Both the position numbers and the translations under genes were made by a program. 64,000 nucleotides of DNA, from the NCBI RefSeq assembly GCF_003201975.1, contig NZ_QJJQ01000013.1:62001-126000 (forward strand), written 5' to 3'. Below, one piece after another: positions 1 through 9,192 of this stretch. Below the pieces are notes generated by a model. That model saw only the letters and a program-made list of their open reading frames with translations. It was not told the origin of the DNA and did not search any database. How positions within the stretch are numbered: the stretch's first letter is position 1; each line of letters opens with the position of its first letter. The stretch is from Pseudogracilibacillus auburnensis. Its GTDB lineage: Bacteria; Bacillota; Bacilli; Bacillales; Amphibacillaceae.

Positions 1-939
1 GTAAGCCAAGCACTTAAATCGATTGCACGTAATGAACATATCAAATCTTATATTCAAAAATCCAATGAACTCTATCCCTTATTATTGCAAGCTGCCCAAC
101 GATTTGTCACTGGAGAACATAAAAAAGATGGTATTGTAACAGCAAAAGAACTAATCTCAAGAGGTTATTTTATTTCACTAGAATATATAGGGGAAAATAC
201 TACCGATTTAGAAGAATGTCGAAAAGCAAAAAATGAGTTTTTGAATCTTATTGAAGAAATGGGTTCTCTGTCTATGAAGCAAACTATCTCGCTTGATTTA
301 TCCCATATTGGGTTAGCTGTGAATTCAGAAACAGCTTATATTCAATTACTGGAGATGGCCAAGAAAGCAAATCTGTACGGGATTACACTTATGATAAGTA
401 TGGAAGAATCATCGAAAACAAGTGATATTCTTGATATCTATAAAAAAACAACGGAGCAGTATCCTAATGTAGGAGTCACTATACAGGCTCACTTATATCG
501 ATCTTACAATGATATTCAGGAACTCATTCATTATCCTGGGAAGATACGAGTTGTCAAAGGCGCTTATCAAGAACCTGTCGATATTGCTATGTCTAGATCA
601 AAGGAATTAAATAACCGTTATCTTAAACTTGTACAACAATTAATAGAAGCTGATCACTCAGTATCCATAGCCACACATGATGAGATGCTTATTCAAGAAA
701 TGGAACACCGTCAATACTTAAATCAGCCCCACGTAGAAATGGAAATGCTCTACGGAGTCCGTCCAGATTTGTTAAGGAATTTAAAAAGGAAAGAGTACAA
801 CTGTAAAGTATATTTGACTTACGGAAAAGAGTGGTATTTGTATTTATGTCATCGAATAGCTGAATATCCGGAAAATCTATATAGTGTCGTAACAGATATA
901 ATCAATCCATCCTTAGCAGAGAGAAGTAAATCCTATTGA
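1..939 (+). CDS. Proline dehydrogenase, 5'-truncated by the window edge
   Basis: Oxidises proline to pyrroline-5-carboxylate with FAD, the first step of proline catabolism. The frame is open from base 1 with no ATG before a TTG at 85, so the true start lies upstream; about 312 codons are present and the family is about 300 residues. Family landmarks are the barrel strand and lysine in RVVKGAYQEP, the ATHD motif (SIATHDEMLI), and the C-terminal EMEMLYGVRPD and YLTYGKEWYLY segments, which match the B. subtilis FadM/PutB type. The stop overlaps the TTG start of the next gene by four bases, so the two are probably translated together. No pyrroline-5-carboxylate dehydrogenase gene is seen next to it. 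Confidence 0.9.
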   Translation, partial: VSQALKSIARNEHIKSYIQKSNELYPLLLQAAQRFVTGEHKKDGIVTAKELISRGYFISLEYIGENTTDLEECRKAKNEFLNLIEEMGSLSMKQTISLDLSHIGLAVNSETAYIQLLEMAKKANLYGITLMISMEESSKTSDILDIYKKTTEQYPNVGVTIQAHLYRSYNDIQELIHYPGKIRVVKGAYQEPVDIAMSRSKELNNRYLKLVQQLIEADHSVSIATHDEMLIQEMEHRQYLNQPHVEMEMLYGVRPDLLRNLKRKEYNCKVYLTYGKEWYLYLCHRIAEYPENLYSVVTDIINPSLAERSKSY

Positions 940-1844
940 ACGAACATTTAGTCCCAAGTTTGAAAATCATTTTGGCCATGACTATTGTGGGAAGTTCGGT
1001 TGTAGCAGGTAAACTAATCGTTCAAAGTTTTCCCGTGTTCTTAGCATCTGAACTAAGATTCCTTCTCGCAAGCATTATTTTAGTTCCATTATTGATAAAA
1101 TTTGAAGGGTTCCCTTCTATTAGAAAGGGAGATGTATTAATCCTATTTTTACAAACATTATCTGGTGTATTTTTGTTTAATATTTTTATGTTATATGGAC
1201 TGACAAGAACCACAGCCATTGAAGGCGGAATTATTACAAGTACCATTCCAGCAGTCACAGGGGGACTTGCCTTCCTGTTCCTTAAGGAAAAATTAACAAA
1301 GAATGTAATCATGGGAATTTTGCTAGCAGTTTTAGGGACATTAACAATCAATTTTTACGGATCTTTTTCATCCGTTGAACGTGGATCGTCCCCTTTATTT
1401 GGGAATTTACTTATCTTCGGTGCCGTTATTAGTGAAGCTTTGTTTATTATATTTGGGAAGTTTGTTGCACAACGAGTTAGTCCTCTTGCTATTTCGACGA
1501 TTGTCAGTGTTTTTGGGGCTGTATTATTTTTACCCTTTGCCCTCTATGAGGGTAATCAGTTTAAGTTTGAAGAAGTATCCATTACAGAGTGGGGATTAAT
1601 ATTTTATTTCGGTATCGTTGTAACTGTCATTGCTTTTATTCTCATGTACCAAGGTGTTTCAAAGGTTCCTGCAAGTACAGCTGGAGTATTAACAGGTGTT
1701 TTACCAATGAGCAGTGTCATTCTCTCTGTACTTATTTTAGGTGAAGAAATTTCCTTCCCCCATATTGTAGGGATTGGTTTTACCTTAACAGCTATTTATT
1801 TGATTGCAAAACCGGCGAAAAAAACATATAGTCCAAATCATTAG
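936..1844 (+). CDS. EamA/DMT-family membrane transporter
   Basis: A 302-residue integral membrane protein with about ten hydrophobic segments arranged as two EamA repeats, the usual length for drug/metabolite transporters. Its substrate cannot be read from sequence; members export amino acids or related metabolites. The start is a TTG that overlaps the proline dehydrogenase stop (TTGA), which suggests translational coupling and perhaps a role connected with amino acid export, but that is inference. A hairpin at the stop codon ends the two-gene unit. Confidence 0.85.
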   Translation: MNEHLVPSLKIILAMTIVGSSVVAGKLIVQSFPVFLASELRFLLASIILVPLLIKFEGFPSIRKGDVLILFLQTLSGVFLFNIFMLYGLTRTTAIEGGIITSTIPAVTGGLAFLFLKEKLTKNVIMGILLAVLGTLTINFYGSFSSVERGSSPLFGNLLIFGAVISEALFIIFGKFVAQRVSPLAISTIVSVFGAVLFLPFALYEGNQFKFEEVSITEWGLIFYFGIVVTVIAFILMYQGVSKVPASTAGVLTGVLPMSSVILSVLILGEEISFPHIVGIGFTLTAIYLIAKPAKKTYSPNH

Positions 1845-1870
1845 TCTCAAAAACATTCGTTTTTGAGACT
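1843..1870 (+). terminator. Hairpin at the end of the proline dehydrogenase-EamA operon
   Basis: Perfect 12-bp stem AGTCTCAAAAAC / GTTTTTGAGACT with an ATTC loop. The left arm overlaps the EamA stop codon. There is no clean U-tract after it, so termination strength is uncertain. Confidence 0.6.
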
Positions 1871-2192
1871 TGATTCATTTATAAATAAAATGACCTTAAA
1901 CACTATTAATATAGGTTTTAAAACGTATCGCAAGAAAAAAATCTTATCATCTGTTATGAATGATAAGCTGAAAATAATATTGATTTTCTAGTAGAGTATT
2001 AATTCAATTTAAAACAGTTGGACTTACGATCACTCTAAGATAACATTTAAGTCAATTCTCTTAGCGTAGAATATCGACTTTTTGTATCCAGGAATTGGCT
2101 TGGCGTATATTTTCTACGTTCTTCCGGAACTCCTTCATGTAGCTACAGCCATCTATTATTAAGGAAATATGTTTACCCCTTGTAATCATCCA
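1871..2192. other. Intergenic AT-rich stretch, no gene seen
   Basis: This lies between two convergent genes. I see no open frame with a ribosome site and no clear terminator for the minus-strand gene that ends at 2193. Confidence 0.5.
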
Positions 2193-3368
2193 CTACCTTA
2201 ACTCTGCCTGTGGAATTAATTTAAATCCTTCTATCATCGTATCTTCTTCCACCTCGATCAATAGGCAGCGTTTACCATTGTAGTTCACCCGTTTTATATA
2301 CTTTAAACCTTCAGGGCTTATAGAGACTTTTGCAACTGGCGTCTCGATTTTTATTGACTTTGCTGTATAATTTGGGACGATGTTACTTGCTTTTAGTTCA
2401 TACTTCTCATCATCAATGATTTTTTGGAATGCTTCTTCCACTTTTTCTGTCTCAACGTCTTCTACACCGCTTACCTTTAATACACGCTCTACCTCTCTAT
2501 AGTTCAATGTAGGGCTTTCTTCCTCTTCTTCTTCCTCATCAATCATACGGTTTATTTCTTCATATACATTGGCAAGTGTATGTGTATCTACTTCGTCTCC
2601 TACTACATCCTTTACAATCTCTTCAAAAACAGCCTTATCTTCTTGTGCAGTAATAATATCTTCTCCGCTCAACACATTTTCGATAAAATGAAAATCCGGT
2701 TGATTCGCTTTGCCTGTCGCATAAAGAACACGATTTACATCTGCTGCATCATCGGTAATGCTCGGGAACAAAAATCCACCTACTGGAGATGTTAAATTAA
2801 TTATAGGGTCGACCATGATATTCGATCTAAATTCTCTCTCAATATAGTCAAATACAAGTGATTTCTTTGGCTCTTCTGTCCGATTAAGACTACAAAGAAT
2901 AAAAGGATTTGTATATACTTCATCTCGATCGTTTATTTCCGATTCCTCACTAAATCGTTTTGTCGAATTAAAATATTCACCACGAATAAACGTGACTACC
3001 ATATCTTTCTCGTATTGGACATCGTCATTAACCATTTTTTCAACGATACGTAGCATATGTGCCTTCCATTCTTCTACATCTTTCGTTTTCAGACTTTCAT
3101 GAAGAATAAGTTGACTATTTTCTTCTGTGTCACGCTTAAATTTCACTTCAAATAACTTAACATCTAATTTACCTGTCAACACCTTTTTGAAGTTTGTCAT
3201 AAACAATTCTTGTTGCTCACGATCCAGCATTGCAAACGGCTGGCTCTCCTGGTGATAAATATCGCTACTTTCCTTTGGTATATACACATTAAAAATATCG
3301 TTTATTTTCAATAAATCATTGTCAAGTTTAAATTGCCTGCGAATTGCTGCTATATCTTTTTTGTTCAT
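2193..3368 (-). CDS. DUF4317 family protein
   Basis: A 391-residue soluble protein of a Firmicutes family of unknown function (DUF4317), recognised from its N-terminus (MNKKDIAAIRRQFKLDND) and overall layout. It has a very acidic central run (DEEEEEEES, about residues 278-286) and no signal peptide or membrane segment. It stands alone, divergent from a tiny gene at 3505. I cannot assign a biochemical role. The ATG at 3368 is the natural start and length agrees with the family. Confidence 0.75.
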   Translation of the reverse strand: MNKKDIAAIRRQFKLDNDLLKINDIFNVYIPKESSDIYHQESQPFAMLDREQQELFMTNFKKVLTGKLDVKLFEVKFKRDTEENSQLILHESLKTKDVEEWKAHMLRIVEKMVNDDVQYEKDMVVTFIRGEYFNSTKRFSEESEINDRDEVYTNPFILCSLNRTEEPKKSLVFDYIEREFRSNIMVDPIINLTSPVGGFLFPSITDDAADVNRVLYATGKANQPDFHFIENVLSGEDIITAQEDKAVFEEIVKDVVGDEVDTHTLANVYEEINRMIDEEEEEEESPTLNYREVERVLKVSGVEDVETEKVEEAFQKIIDDEKYELKASNIVPNYTAKSIKIETPVAKVSISPEGLKYIKRVNYNGKRCLLIEVEEDTMIEGFKLIPQAELR

Positions 3369-3504
3369 TTGAGTCCAACTCCCTTATCTCTTGCTGTCCA
3401 TTTTCGGTTGTCACTTTTACATACTCTCTCATTATAGCAATTTTTATGATGATAGAATAAGATAAGGTAATAGGTGTTGAAAAATAAAGAAAGAAGGTGT
3501 ATGC

Positions 3505-3669
3505 ATGAGATGTGGTTCAAAATGTTTTCTAGTGGAAATGAAAAGGAATGGTATGACAGAAACAATACCTGTCACCGCTAGATCACCAATTGGAGCACGA
3601 AAAGTAATCCGAAATGAATATGCCGAAAATGTGGAGATACTAGTTGTAAAAGAGGAAAAAAGAAAATAA
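3505..3669 (+). CDS. Small conserved-looking protein, 54 aa, unknown function
   Basis: Starts ATG AGA TGT and ends TAA; the product begins MRCGSKCFLVEMKRNG and has two cysteines spaced CxxxC at the N-terminus. A good ribosome site (AAGAAGGTG) lies about seven bases before the ATG. The rest has a compact alternating charged/hydrophobic pattern (IPVTARSPIGARKVIR, then NVEILVVKEEK) like a small beta-alpha-beta fold. I do not recognise the family. It is divergent from the DUF4317 gene, and the intergenic space is about 135 bases. Confidence 0.55.
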   Translation: MRCGSKCFLVEMKRNGMTETIPVTARSPIGARKVIRNEYAENVEILVVKEEKRK

Positions 3670-3844
3670 TGCTAGTGAATGAAAAAATTAAATGAAGCGG
3701 ATAACGAAAGTGGAATGTGAAATTGGATTTGAACTTACCCTAATGCATATTGGAACGATGGGGTATGTGCATCATTTTTGCAAGAAAAAATGGAGAATGC
3801 TTATATACGCTAGAACATTGGTAGGTAGGTGCCCCTGCATTTTT

Positions 3845-4015
3845 GGAGTGCTGAATTTTTCGTGGTGTGCGCTGAATCTCACGTGGTTCGCGCTGAATCT
3901 TTCGCGGTGTGCGCTGAATCCTTCGACGGTCGCGCTGAATTTCCGACGATCGCGCCGAATTTCGCGTCGTGCACACTGAATCCTCCGACGGTCGCGCTGA
4001 ATTTTCTCAATGGTT
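3845..4015. repeat. Tandem array of about 21-bp units with core GCGCTGAAT
   Basis: About eight imperfect units, each starting with GCGCTGAAT or a variant (GTGCTGAAT, GCGCCGAAT, ACACTGAAT) followed by about 12 variable bases ending like CGGTC or GTGGTGT. The period is 20-22 bp. The array is more GC-rich than its surroundings and lies between a small gene and the end of selO. The open frames running through it on both strands have repeat-derived composition and no ribosome site. Confidence 0.85.
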
Positions 4016-4071
4016 GCTGGTTGTTCATTCTGTAGAAATAATCGTGCACTTTAAGACTCGCTTTCAAATAG

Positions 4072-4105
4072 AAAAAACGAGCATGATTAAAATGATACAT
4101 GCTCG
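4072..4105 (-). terminator. selO terminator
   Basis: On the minus strand an 8-bp stem CGAGCATG / CATGCTCG with a 12-base loop is followed by TTTTTT, a typical intrinsic terminator 13 bases after the selO stop. Confidence 0.85.
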
Positions 4106-4117
4106 CCTCTCCTTTAT

Positions 4118-5581
4118 TTAAGTTCCGCAATACGTCCGATAAGAACCTGTTGGTACTGGAGTTTTAGCATATTCGGTTTGATCCTTAGTATGTTCATAAG
4201 GATGCTCAAGCATCTGTAAAAGCTGATCCATCGGACGATAATCGTTCTTTTCTACTACCGCTTCCAACGCCTCTTCCACACGGTGGTTTCTTGGGATAAC
4301 TGCAGGATTGCTATTCCGCATTCTTTTTTTAGCCGATTCCATGGGCTCCTCCTGCGTTTCTAATCTTAACATCCACCGCTTATGCCAATCTTTAAATTCC
4401 TTCGATGCGAACAACACCATACCATCCAGTTCATCAAAAGTAAGTGCCAGAAACGTATTCGTATAATCCGCTTTATATTTTTTCATCGCATTTAGTAAGT
4501 CGTCAATAAGTGCTTTATCCTCGGGTTCTTCTTGAAAAAGTCCAAGCTTTTCCCTCATTCCATTCGTCCAATGTGTATAAAACAGACTAGGAAATGCTTT
4601 CAGTTCCTTTTCTGCCAGTTTTATAGCCTGATCTTCGTCATTATGCAATAATTGCAACAAAGTTTCTGCAAACCGAGTAAGATTCCAATTCGCAATAACT
4701 GGCTGATTGCCATATGCATAGCGCCCTCCATGATCAATGGAACTAAATACAGTCGCCGGATCATACGAATCCATAAATGCACATGGACCATAATCAATCG
4801 TTTCTCCATTAATTGTCATGTTATCTGTATTCATCACCCCATGGATAAAACCTACAAGCTGCCATTTGGCGATTAATTTCGCTTGCTTTTTGATTACTTC
4901 TTGAAGTAATGAAAGGTACGGATTACTAGCACTTTCTATTTCTGGAAAATGACGTTCGATCGTATAATTTGCAAGCGCCTGAATTTCATCCACAGTTCCA
5001 TAAACCGTTGCATATTGAAATGTACCTACACGTAAATGGCTTGATGCAACACGAGTAAGTATCGCACCCTCCAGTTCCTCTTCACGATAAATTGGCTCCC
5101 CAGTTGTCACTACTGCTAGGCTTCGAGTCGTTGGAATCCGTAAAGCATGCATAGCTTCACTCATGATATACTCCCGTAGCATCGGGCCAAGAGCAGCACG
5201 TCCATCACCTCCACGTGAATACGGTGTTCTCCCTGCTCCCTTAAGCTGAATATCAAATCGTTCATCTTGTGGCGTTATCTGTTCACCTAAAAGAATCGCC
5301 CGTCCATCACCCAACATCGTAAAATGCCCAAATTGATGTCCGGCATAAGCTTGTGCAAGTGGCAACGCTCCTTTGGGAATCTCATTACCAGCAAAAATTG
5401 CTGCACCCGCGTCACTTCGTAGTGATTCCGCACATAATCCAAATGATGCCGCCAATTCCGTATTGAATTTAACTAGTTTTGGTCCCTGTACAGGTGTTGG
5501 ATTCGTTAGGGTATAGAATGTCTCGGGCAGATGAGCATAACTATTATCAAAGTTCCAGCCCATTTCTTTCTTTTCTGTCAT
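4118..5581 (-). CDS. selO: Protein adenylyltransferase SelO (YdiU family)
   Basis: A pseudokinase-fold enzyme that transfers AMP from ATP to hydroxyl side chains of proteins, linked to redox stress. The 487 residues match the Gram-positive SelO length. Family motifs in order are [39 protein letters not shown] (nucleotide binding), then [11 protein letters not shown] with [10 protein letters not shown] (metal-binding N and D). The start ATG at 5581 precedes [11 protein letters not shown]. It is a single gene with its own terminator. No C-terminal selenocysteine is expected, because the family has it only in eukaryotes. Confidence 0.93.
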   Translation of the reverse strand: MTEKKEMGWNFDNSYAHLPETFYTLTNPTPVQGPKLVKFNTELAASFGLCAESLRSDAGAAIFAGNEIPKGALPLAQAYAGHQFGHFTMLGDGRAILLGEQITPQDERFDIQLKGAGRTPYSRGGDGRAALGPMLREYIMSEAMHALRIPTTRSLAVVTTGEPIYREEELEGAILTRVASSHLRVGTFQYATVYGTVDEIQALANYTIERHFPEIESASNPYLSLLQEVIKKQAKLIAKWQLVGFIHGVMNTDNMTINGETIDYGPCAFMDSYDPATVFSSIDHGGRYAYGNQPVIANWNLTRFAETLLQLLHNDEDQAIKLAEKELKAFPSLFYTHWTNGMREKLGLFQEEPEDKALIDDLLNAMKKYKADYTNTFLALTFDELDGMVLFASKEFKDWHKRWMLRLETQEEPMESAKKRMRNSNPAVIPRNHRVEEALEAVVEKNDYRPMDQLLQMLEHPYEHTKDQTEYAKTPVPTGSYRTYCGT

Positions 5582-6494
5582 AGAATCACCTATTTCATAT
5601 TTAATATCGATATTAAACCCTCACTAATTATTGATAAAATACCTGTTAGCATCTCTTTTCATTTTCCAGTGATTAACTACTTTTTAATTTCTATTTAGTA
5701 AAACTCATTAATTGAAGAGAAATTATACTTAACTCAAAGGTATGCTTAGCCTTTAGCTGAAACTCTTAAATTATACACAAAACTAAAAAGAGATTATTCA
5801 TCCATTGTATCTCCTTTTTTATCAATTCTAAACTGCTTATTTATCATTGCTCTAATCAGACTAATTTAAGCTGGATAATAGTTTAAGCAAGTCTGGATAA
5901 AATGCAGTTCATTTTTCACCGCTATTATCTTACAGGACTGCGGTGATTGAGAAATCACCTTAAAAATATGTTCCGCTTTTTTAAAAAGGGTAGATAAAAT
6001 GATCATCACACATACTTTTTCACTATATTCTAACCATAACACAATAACATAATATATGTACCCTCATGCCTTTCGTAGTTTCCTTCCTTTTATTCTTAGG
6101 TTCGCTTTACGTAAAACGTTCCATACAATTTTGTCTAGCGAACTTAAAAGCATAAATAGCCTGCTGTTATTTGACTATAGGGTGCGATACTTACTCGTGT
6201 TGCATCAAGCCATTTACGTGAAGGAAAGAGTCCCGGTGGAGAGATTAAATTCGGGACAAAGAGAATTAAAAATAACGGGTATTTTTTGAGCGCTAATAAA
6301 AGTATCGAAAATGCCAAGAACTTAAATTTGTAAAAATACTCCAACCATCGTATACTATTACAGTAATTGTTATTTGTCGTCATGCTGCCATGAATACGTA
6401 GATATGTAAGTTTTCTAAAAATAAGAAATTTTAAATTAAAGGGAAATTTATCAAGTTGTTGAAAACAATATTGGTGAATTTCTCCTTTTATCGT
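5582..6494. other. Long intergenic region without a supportable gene
   Basis: About 900 AT-rich bases. Two overlapping open frames near 6056-6383 on opposite strands have no ribosome site and no recognisable protein content. A weak inverted repeat (AAAAAGAGAT / ATCTCCTTTTT) lies near 5788-5822. The size of the gap suggests decayed sequence, but I cannot identify its origin. Confidence 0.5.
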
Positions 6495-6500
6495 TATAAA
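6471..6500 (+). promoter_or_regulatory. Likely sigma-A promoter of bmr
   Basis: TTGGTG (6471-6476), an 18-bp spacer and TATAAA (6495-6500), 60 bases before the bmr start. No clear BmrR-type operator was recognised, and no bmrR-like gene is adjacent. Confidence 0.45.
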
Positions 6501-6559
6501 ATAATATGAACAAAGAAGTCCATAATAGAATTTAGACAGAGGAATAAGAGGTAAAAAAA

Positions 6560-7720
6560 ATGAAAAAATTCAATATTGCTTTAAGTATCTTATTAATGAA
6601 TTTATTTATTGCATTTTTAGGAATCGGGCTAGTCATTCCCGTATTACCTACCATCATGAATGAACTACATTTAACAGGAGCCATGGTAGGATATTTAGTT
6701 GCAGCTTTTGCGGTAACACAATTGCTTGTTTCTCCAATTGCAGGTCAATGGGTAGACACTTTTGGACGGAAGAAAATGATCGTGATTGGGTTATTTCTCT
6801 TCAGCCTGTCTGAATTGCTATTTGGACTCGGTAAGGTATTAGAAGTTTTATTTATTTCCCGTTTGCTTGGTGGCGTTAGTGCAGCTCTTATTATGCCTGC
6901 AGTAACAGCTTTCATTGCTGATATTACAACGATGGAGACACGATCAAAGGGACTTGGCTATATGTCAGCAGCCATCAGTACAGGATTTATTATTGGCCCT
7001 GGAATTGGAGGATTTTTAGCTGAACTAGGTACTCGCGTGCCATTTTTTGTTGCTGCTGTCTTTGCTTTTATCGCAGCAATCTTATCCCTTTTGACGCTTC
7101 GTGAACCAGAAAGAAATCAAGATGGACATATTAAAGATAAAATAACAGGACTGAAACGTGTTTTAAATCCATTATATTTTACCGCCTTCTTAATTATCTT
7201 AATTTCATCTTTTGGATTAGCCGCTTTTGATGCGATATTTAGCCTTTTCGTCGATCATAAATTTGGTTTCACTCCGAAAGATATCGCGATTGTCATCACG
7301 GGGGGAGCGATTGTCGGTGCCATCGCTCAAGTGGTGTTATTTGATCGTTTAACAAAACTTTTTGGAGAAATAAAATTAATTTGTTATTGCTTTATTTTCG
7401 CCACCGTATTCGTTTTTCTTATTACTGTCGTCCATTCCTATTTTGCCATTTTATTTGTTACTATTTTTGTCTTTGTCGGGTTCGATTTAATGAGACCAGC
7501 TGTGACATCGTATTTATCTAAAGTAGCGAAAAATGAGCAAGGGTATGTTAGTGGAATGAACTCCATGTTTACTAGTTTTGGTAATGTTTTAGGCCCGATT
7601 GTTGGTGGATTTTTATTTGATGTTGATTTAGATTATCCTTTTTATTTTGCGGCAATCTTTTTATTAATTGGTATTGTCTTAACCATACTTTGGAAACCGC
7701 AAACCGATGTAGCAAAATAA
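6560..7720 (+). CDS. bmr: Multidrug efflux transporter, Bmr/Blt type (MFS, 12 TM)
   Basis: A proton-driven exporter of cationic drugs and dyes. The 386 residues have the 12-segment DHA1 layout and follow B. subtilis Bmr closely: NLFIAFLGIGLVIPVLPT, the motif A loop GQWVDTFGRKK, motif C GFIIGPGIGGFLAE, and the C-terminal GMNSMFTSFGNVLGP. The start ATG follows AAGAGGT. It is monocistronic here, and the BmrR regulator that accompanies bmr in B. subtilis is absent, so its control must differ. A dispersed repeat lies just downstream. Confidence 0.9.
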   Translation: MKKFNIALSILLMNLFIAFLGIGLVIPVLPTIMNELHLTGAMVGYLVAAFAVTQLLVSPIAGQWVDTFGRKKMIVIGLFLFSLSELLFGLGKVLEVLFISRLLGGVSAALIMPAVTAFIADITTMETRSKGLGYMSAAISTGFIIGPGIGGFLAELGTRVPFFVAAVFAFIAAILSLLTLREPERNQDGHIKDKITGLKRVLNPLYFTAFLIILISSFGLAAFDAIFSLFVDHKFGFTPKDIAIVITGGAIVGAIAQVVLFDRLTKLFGEIKLICYCFIFATVFVFLITVVHSYFAILFVTIFVFVGFDLMRPAVTSYLSKVAKNEQGYVSGMNSMFTSFGNVLGPIVGGFLFDVDLDYPFYFAAIFLLIGIVLTILWKPQTDVAK

Positions 7721-7789
7721 CAGCTTTTTGCAATCTTGGAACTTACATTTGCCTCTCTCTCTAAATCACGGTTATTCTCGGTTAAGTAG

Positions 7790-7995
7790 GATCTGCTGAA
7801 CAACTATTACTTTCATCCTGCCGTTGTCTTCCGCGAAATGTGACATGCTTTCCGTGGGCCCGGCTTCAGCCTCCTCGGAAGAAAACCACTTCCTGCGGGG
7901 TCTTCAGACTCGTGGGACTCCGCTAAATGCTCGTCCCATCGAAGACCATTTGCTTTTCCCACTGGAGTCAGTCACTTTTCGCTCCAGACAACTAG
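7790..7995 (+). repeat. Dispersed GC-rich structured repeat, copy 1 (with about 40-50 bp insertion)
   Basis: Begins GATCTGCTGAACAA and ends CTCCAGACAACTAG. It is nearly identical to the copy at 58397-58566 and to the inverted copy at 38113-38285 (shared cores CCTCCTCGGAAGAAAACC and CTGCGGGGTCTTCAGACT). Compared with the 58 kb copy it carries extra sequence around 7913-7957. Internal arms such as CTGGAG / CTCCAG give it hairpin potential. The open frame over it (7824-8081) recurs over the 58 kb copy and is not a real gene. Confidence 0.85.
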
Positions 7996-8130
7996 ATTAT
8001 CATTACATGTGCAAAGGTTTTTTGGTAAACCAGTCAAATCCTTTGCACTTTATATCGAGAAAAGCGAGTACAAACTATTGATTTAGATGGGATTTCTGTT
8101 TATTCAGTAGACCTTATTTATTTTATATGA

Positions 8131-8163
8131 AAAGATGATCTCTAAACAGAGATCATCTTTTTT
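8131..8163 (-). terminator. Bidirectional terminator after pdxS
   Basis: A perfect 13-bp stem AAAGATGATCTCT / AGAGATCATCTTT with a four-base loop and T-rich flanks on both sides, 11 bases past the pdxS stop. It also reads as a terminator for the plus strand. Confidence 0.9.
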
Positions 8164-8173
8164 ATCGATCAAG

Positions 8174-9040
8174 TTACCATCCACGGTCTTGCATTCTATC
8201 TTCGGCACTTAATGAAGAAATTTCAATTCCTTTCATTGCAGCACCAAGCTCTTTAGATAATTCACCAATTAATTCATAATTTTTGTAATTTGTTGTTGCT
8301 TTAACAATAGCTTTCGCAAATTTCTCCGGATTTTCTGATTTAAAGATACCAGATCCGACAAATACTCCGTCTGCTCCTAATTCCATCATTAATGCTGCAT
8401 CGGCTGGAGTTGCTACACCACCTGCAGCAAAGTTAACGACAGGGAGTCTGCCCTCTTCTTTAATTTGTTTAAGAAGTTCAAAAGATGCACCAAGGTTCTT
8501 TGCTTCTGTCATTAATTCATCATCATTCATTCCAGTAACCTTTCGCACTTGTGCATTCACTTTCCGAAGATGACGAACAGCCTCAACGATATTCCCTGTT
8601 CCAGGTTCTCCTTTTGTACGTAACATCGAAGCACCTTCCCCAATTCGACGGGCAGCTTCTCCTAAATCACGGCAACCACAAACAAACGGTACATTGTAGT
8701 CACTCTTTAGAAGATGGAATTCTTCATCTGCCGGAGTTAATACTTCACTCTCATCAATATAATCAACATTCATTGCTTCAAGAACTCTCGCCTCTGAAAT
8801 ATGGCCGATACGCACCTTAGCCATGACGGGAATCGATACAGCTTGTATAACCTCCTCAACAATTCGAGGGTCAGCCATTCTCGCTACGCCACCAGCTGCC
8901 CGAATATCAGATGGTACTCTTTCTAACGCCATAACAGCAACTGCGCCTGAAGCCTCCGCTACTTTCGCTTGCTCTGCATTTATAACGTCCATAATGACGC
9001 CGCCTTTAGTGATTTCGATAAAATTACGTTGATTTCCCAT
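8174..9040 (-). CDS. pdxS: Pyridoxal 5'-phosphate synthase, lyase subunit PdxS
   Basis: Makes PLP from ribose 5-phosphate, glyceraldehyde 3-phosphate and ammonia. The 288 residues (family about 294) form a TIM barrel with the catalytic Asp in [10 protein letters not shown], Lys in [10 protein letters not shown], and Lys in [12 protein letters not shown]; the C-terminus RMQDRGW is typical. The usual partner pdxT (glutaminase) does not follow: a terminator comes directly after the stop. It is divergent from a MocR-type gene that in other Gram-positives activates pdxST. The ATG at 9040 is slightly shorter at the N-terminus than in B. subtilis. Confidence 0.96.
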   Translation of the reverse strand: MGNQRNFIEITKGGVIMDVINAEQAKVAEASGAVAVMALERVPSDIRAAGGVARMADPRIVEEVIQAVSIPVMAKVRIGHISEARVLEAMNVDYIDESEVLTPADEEFHLLKSDYNVPFVCGCRDLGEAARRIGEGASMLRTKGEPGTGNIVEAVRHLRKVNAQVRKVTGMNDDELMTEAKNLGASFELLKQIKEEGRLPVVNFAAGGVATPADAALMMELGADGVFVGSGIFKSENPEKFAKAIVKATTNYKNYELIGELSKELGAAMKGIEISSLSAEDRMQDRGW

Positions 9041-9192
9041 TTATTCCACTCCATTCAAATTTGCGTTTTCTATGATTATTTTTTATTATAGGAAGTAAGT
9101 GATCCCAATGAAAGAGTCAGTTTTAATAAATATGATGATGCCAGATAGAAATAAAACTAGATTTTTGACCTTGAGGTGAAACACTTTCTCAT
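9041..9192. promoter_or_regulatory. Divergent pdxS/pdxR regulatory region
   Basis: On the minus strand TATAAT (9090-9085) is a good -10 for pdxS, without a strong -35 at the right distance, as expected for an activated promoter. The rest is AT-rich. MocR/PdxR proteins usually bind direct repeats in such divergent spacers, but I could not define repeats with confidence. Confidence 0.5.

Noticed and set aside
3692-4130. Overlapping open frames of 68-95 residues across the 21-bp array
   Set aside because: They exist on both strands only because the repeat lacks stops; repetitive products, no ribosome sites.
6056-6383. Two overlapping frames of 77 and 79 residues
   Set aside because: No ribosome site, no recognisable protein content, opposite strands over the same bases.
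7824-8081. An 85-residue frame starting MSSAKCDMLS, and its twin at 58434-58658
   Set aside because: The shared start comes from a dispersed repeat that occurs on both strands of intergenic DNA; downstream parts differ and there is no ribosome site.
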